A stretch of 64,000 nucleotides of DNA from Echiichthys vipera (taxonomy: Eukaryota > Chordata > Actinopteri > Perciformes > Trachinidae). How positions within the stretch are numbered: position 1 is the first letter of the stretch; every line of letters starts with the position of its first letter. Below, piece after piece: positions 61,801 to 64,000 of the stretch. The notes beneath the pieces were generated by a model, which did no database searches, was not told where the DNA came from, and saw only the letters and a list, made by a program, of their open reading frames with translations. The stretch spans positions 31,299,866-31,363,865 of the forward strand of contig OY829657.1 of NCBI GenBank assembly GCA_963691815.1. Reading direction: 5' to 3'. Both the position numbers and the translations under genes were made by a program.

Positions 61801-64000
61801 TTTAACAGCTTCTTAAGGCTGGAAATGACATTTCATGTGTAAATAGGCCAAATGCAATAGAAAAGTGAAATCAACCACATATTATCCATCGTTAGGCTGC
61901 CTTGTACATATATTACTGTGATATTTGTATTGGAAAGCTTCTAAAACGAAGTCAGAGTCTCTTCCATGCGAACATGGTTTTAAGCGCTTCAGAGCCTGGA
62001 AAGACTGTAAATGAGGTTTTGAAACGTTTAACCGCTTCTCAAGGCTGGAAATGACTATTCATGTGTTAATAGGCCAAATGCAATAGAAAAGTGAAATCAA
62101 CCACATATTATTCATCGCTAGGCTGCCTCGCACATATATTAATGTGAGATTTGTATTGAAAAGCTTCTAAACCGAAGTTACAGTGTCTTCCATGCGAACG
62201 TGGTTTTAAGCGTTTCAGAGCCTGAAAAGGCTGTAAATGACGTTTTGAAGCGTTTAACAGCTTCTTAAGGCTGGAAATGACATTTCATGTGTAAATAAGC
62301 CAAATGCAATAGAAAAGTGAAATCAACCACATATTATCCATCGTTAGGCTGCCTCGTACATATATTACTGTGATATTTGTATTGGAAAGCTTCTAAAACG
62401 AAGTCAGAGTCTCTTCCATGCGAACATGGTTTTAAGCGTTTCAGAGCCTGGAAAGACTGTAAATGAGGTTTTGAAGCGTTTAACCGCTTCTCAATGCTGG
62501 AAATGACTATTCATGTGTTAATAGGCCAAATGCAATAGAAAAGTGAAATCAACCACATATTATTCATCGCTAGGCTGCCTCGCACATATATTACTGTGAG
62601 ATTTGTATTGAAAAGCTTCTAAACCGAAGTTACAGTCTCTTCCATGCGACAGGATTTTAAGCGTTTAAGAGCCTGAAAAGGCTGTAAATGAGGTTTTGAA
62701 GCGTTTAACAGCTTCTCAAGGCTGGAAATGACATTTTACGTGTAAACTGGCCAAATGCGATAGAAAAGTTAAATCAACAACATATTATTCATCGTTAGGC
62801 TGCCTCGCACATATATTACTGTGAGATTTGTATTGGAAAGCTTCTGAACCAAATTTACAGTCTCTTCCATGCAAATGTGGTTTTAAGCGTTTCAGAGCCT
62901 GAAAAGGCTGTAAATGAGTGTTTTAAAGCGTTTAACAGCTTCTCAAGGCTGGAAATGACATTTCATGTGTAAAAAGGCCAAATGCAATAGAAAAGTGAAA
63001 TCAACACCAAATTATTTATCGTTAGGCTGCCTCGCACATATATTACTGTGAGATTTGTATTGGAAAGCTTCTAAACTGAAGTTACAGTGTCTTCCATGCG
63101 AACGTGGTTTTAAGCGTTTCAGAGCCTGAAAAGGCTGTAAATGACGTTTTGAAGCGTTTAACAGCTTCTTAAGGCTGGAAATGACATTTCATGTGTAAAT
63201 AGGCCAAATGCAATAGAAAAGTGAAATCAACCACATATTATCCATCGTTAGGCTGCCTCGTACATATATTACTGTGATATTTGTATTGGAAAGCTTCTAA
63301 AACGAAGTCAGAGTCTCTTCCATGCGAACATGGTTTTAAGCGTTTCAGAGCCTGGAAAGACTGTAAATGAGGTTTTGAAACGTTTAACCGCTTCTCAAGG
63401 CTGGAAATGACTATTCATGTGTTAATAGGCCAAATGCAATAGAAAAGTGAAATCAACCACATATTATTCATCGCTAGGCTGCCTCGCACATATATTAATG
63501 TGAGATTTGTATTGGAAAGCTTCTAAACCGAAGTTACAGTCTCTTCCATGCGACAGGGTTTTAAGCGTTTAAGAGCCTGAAAAGGCTGTAAATGAGGTTT
63601 TGAAGCGTTTAACAGCTTCTCAAGGCTGGAAATTACATTTTATGTGTAAACTGGCCAAATGCGATAGAAAAGTTAAATCAACAACATATTATTCATCGTT
63701 AGGCTGCCTCACACATATATTACTGTGAGATTTGTATTGGAAAGCTTCTGAACCAAATTTACAGTCTCTTCCATGCAAACGTGGTTTTAAGCGTTTCAGA
63801 GCCTGAAAAGGCTGTAAATGAGTGTTTTAAAGCGTTTAAGAGCTTCTCAAGGCTGGAAATGACATTTCATGTGTAAAAAGGCCAAATGCAATAGAAAAGT
63901 GAAATCAACACCAAATTATTTATCGTTAGGCTGCCTCGCACATATATTACTGTGAGATTTGTATTGGAAAGCTTCTAAACTGAAGTTACAGTGTCTTCAA
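52881..64000 (-). repeat. Satellite array, block C with tetramer higher-order repeat
   Basis: Four monomer types alternate: P (gcgacagg variant with tttaagagcc), Q (gaaccaaattt and gagtgtttt), R (ctgaagttacagtgtc and gacgtttt) and S (aaaacgaagtcagag with gaaagactg). P occurs at 52931, 53609, 54963, 55867, 59483, 60387, 61291, 62646 and 63550. Most gaps are 904 bp (P-Q-R-S) and some 1,354-1,355 bp (P-Q-R-S-R-S). The array continues off the right edge, cut inside an R monomer. Confidence 0.93.
56971..59230 (-). repeat. 1,130-bp pentameric tandem duplication
   Basis: Copies 56971-58100 and 58101-59230 match monomer by monomer, each starting with taaatcgaag and a cataggaacg variant. A third copy of the first monomers lies at 51548, 5,423 bp (24 monomers) upstream. 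It interrupts the P-Q-R-S series, which explains the 16-monomer gap between P copies at 55867 and 59483. Confidence 0.88.

Noticed and set aside
24207..64000. CENP-B box in the satellite monomer
   Set aside because: I looked for the core pattern TTCGNNNNANNCGGG on both strands around the cgaa and ccg words of the monomer and it does not fit.
24207..64000. CRISPR-like array of repeats and spacers
   Set aside because: The whole 226-bp unit is repeated without unique spacers, in a eukaryotic context.

Overview
The window looks like a teleost fish repeat domain, not a gene region. I find no host protein-coding gene, no functional tRNA or rRNA gene, and nothing prokaryotic. The teleost call rests on the mix of elements: CR1/L2-type and L1-type LINEs, a Penelope-like fragment with a GIY-YIG domain, an ERV, a Ty3/gypsy element and a tRNA-derived SINE of a kind common in spiny-rayed fishes. 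This identification is inference from family resemblance, since no search was run.

Layout. Bases 1-1231 hold the C-terminal part of an L1-type ORF2 on the minus strand, with one open frame running off the left edge. An AT-rich 21-bp minisatellite (1232-2522 and 3488-4008) follows, split by a truncated CR1/L2-type LINE (2523-3487). Next is a degenerate TTAGGG-like tract (4009-4612) with a tRNA-derived SINE inside it. From about 4613 the dominant component appears: a satellite with a monomer near 226 bp and one AAGCTT (HindIII) site per monomer. Up to 24.2 kb it is broken into pieces by an ERV pol relic with a Penelope-like fragment in it (about 5280-8736), a candidate solo LTR (8890-10152), a 5'-truncated Ty3/gypsy element with a 3' LTR (11462-16896) and a full-length CR1/L2-type LINE with one 978-codon ORF (20174-24206). 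From 24.2 kb to the end (39.8 kb, about 176 monomers) the satellite has no visible insertion.

Satellite organisation. Monomers lie in one orientation from 4.6 to 19.088 kb and in the other from 19.089 kb to the end, so an inversion junction is visible. Left-side monomers come in lengths of about 185, 225 and 264 bp, set by one, two or three copies of a 39-40 bp sub-repeat; the long array is uniform at 226-227 bp. Higher-order repeats are clear: a 674-bp trimer (16967-18988), a 1,356-bp hexamer (28105-30816), a 1,130-bp pentamer (56971-59230), and a 904-bp tetramer with a 1,356-bp expanded form at the right end.

The elements do not form a working pathway. The mobile elements are mostly dead: frameshifts, stops, and two visible active-site losses (Asn for the second Asp in the full-length LINE's reverse transcriptase; a stop codon in place of the gypsy integrase catalytic Glu). 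The gradient from a degenerate, TE-riddled flank to a pure array with higher-order repeats resembles the edge of a centromeric, pericentromeric or subtelomeric block, but sequence alone cannot say which.
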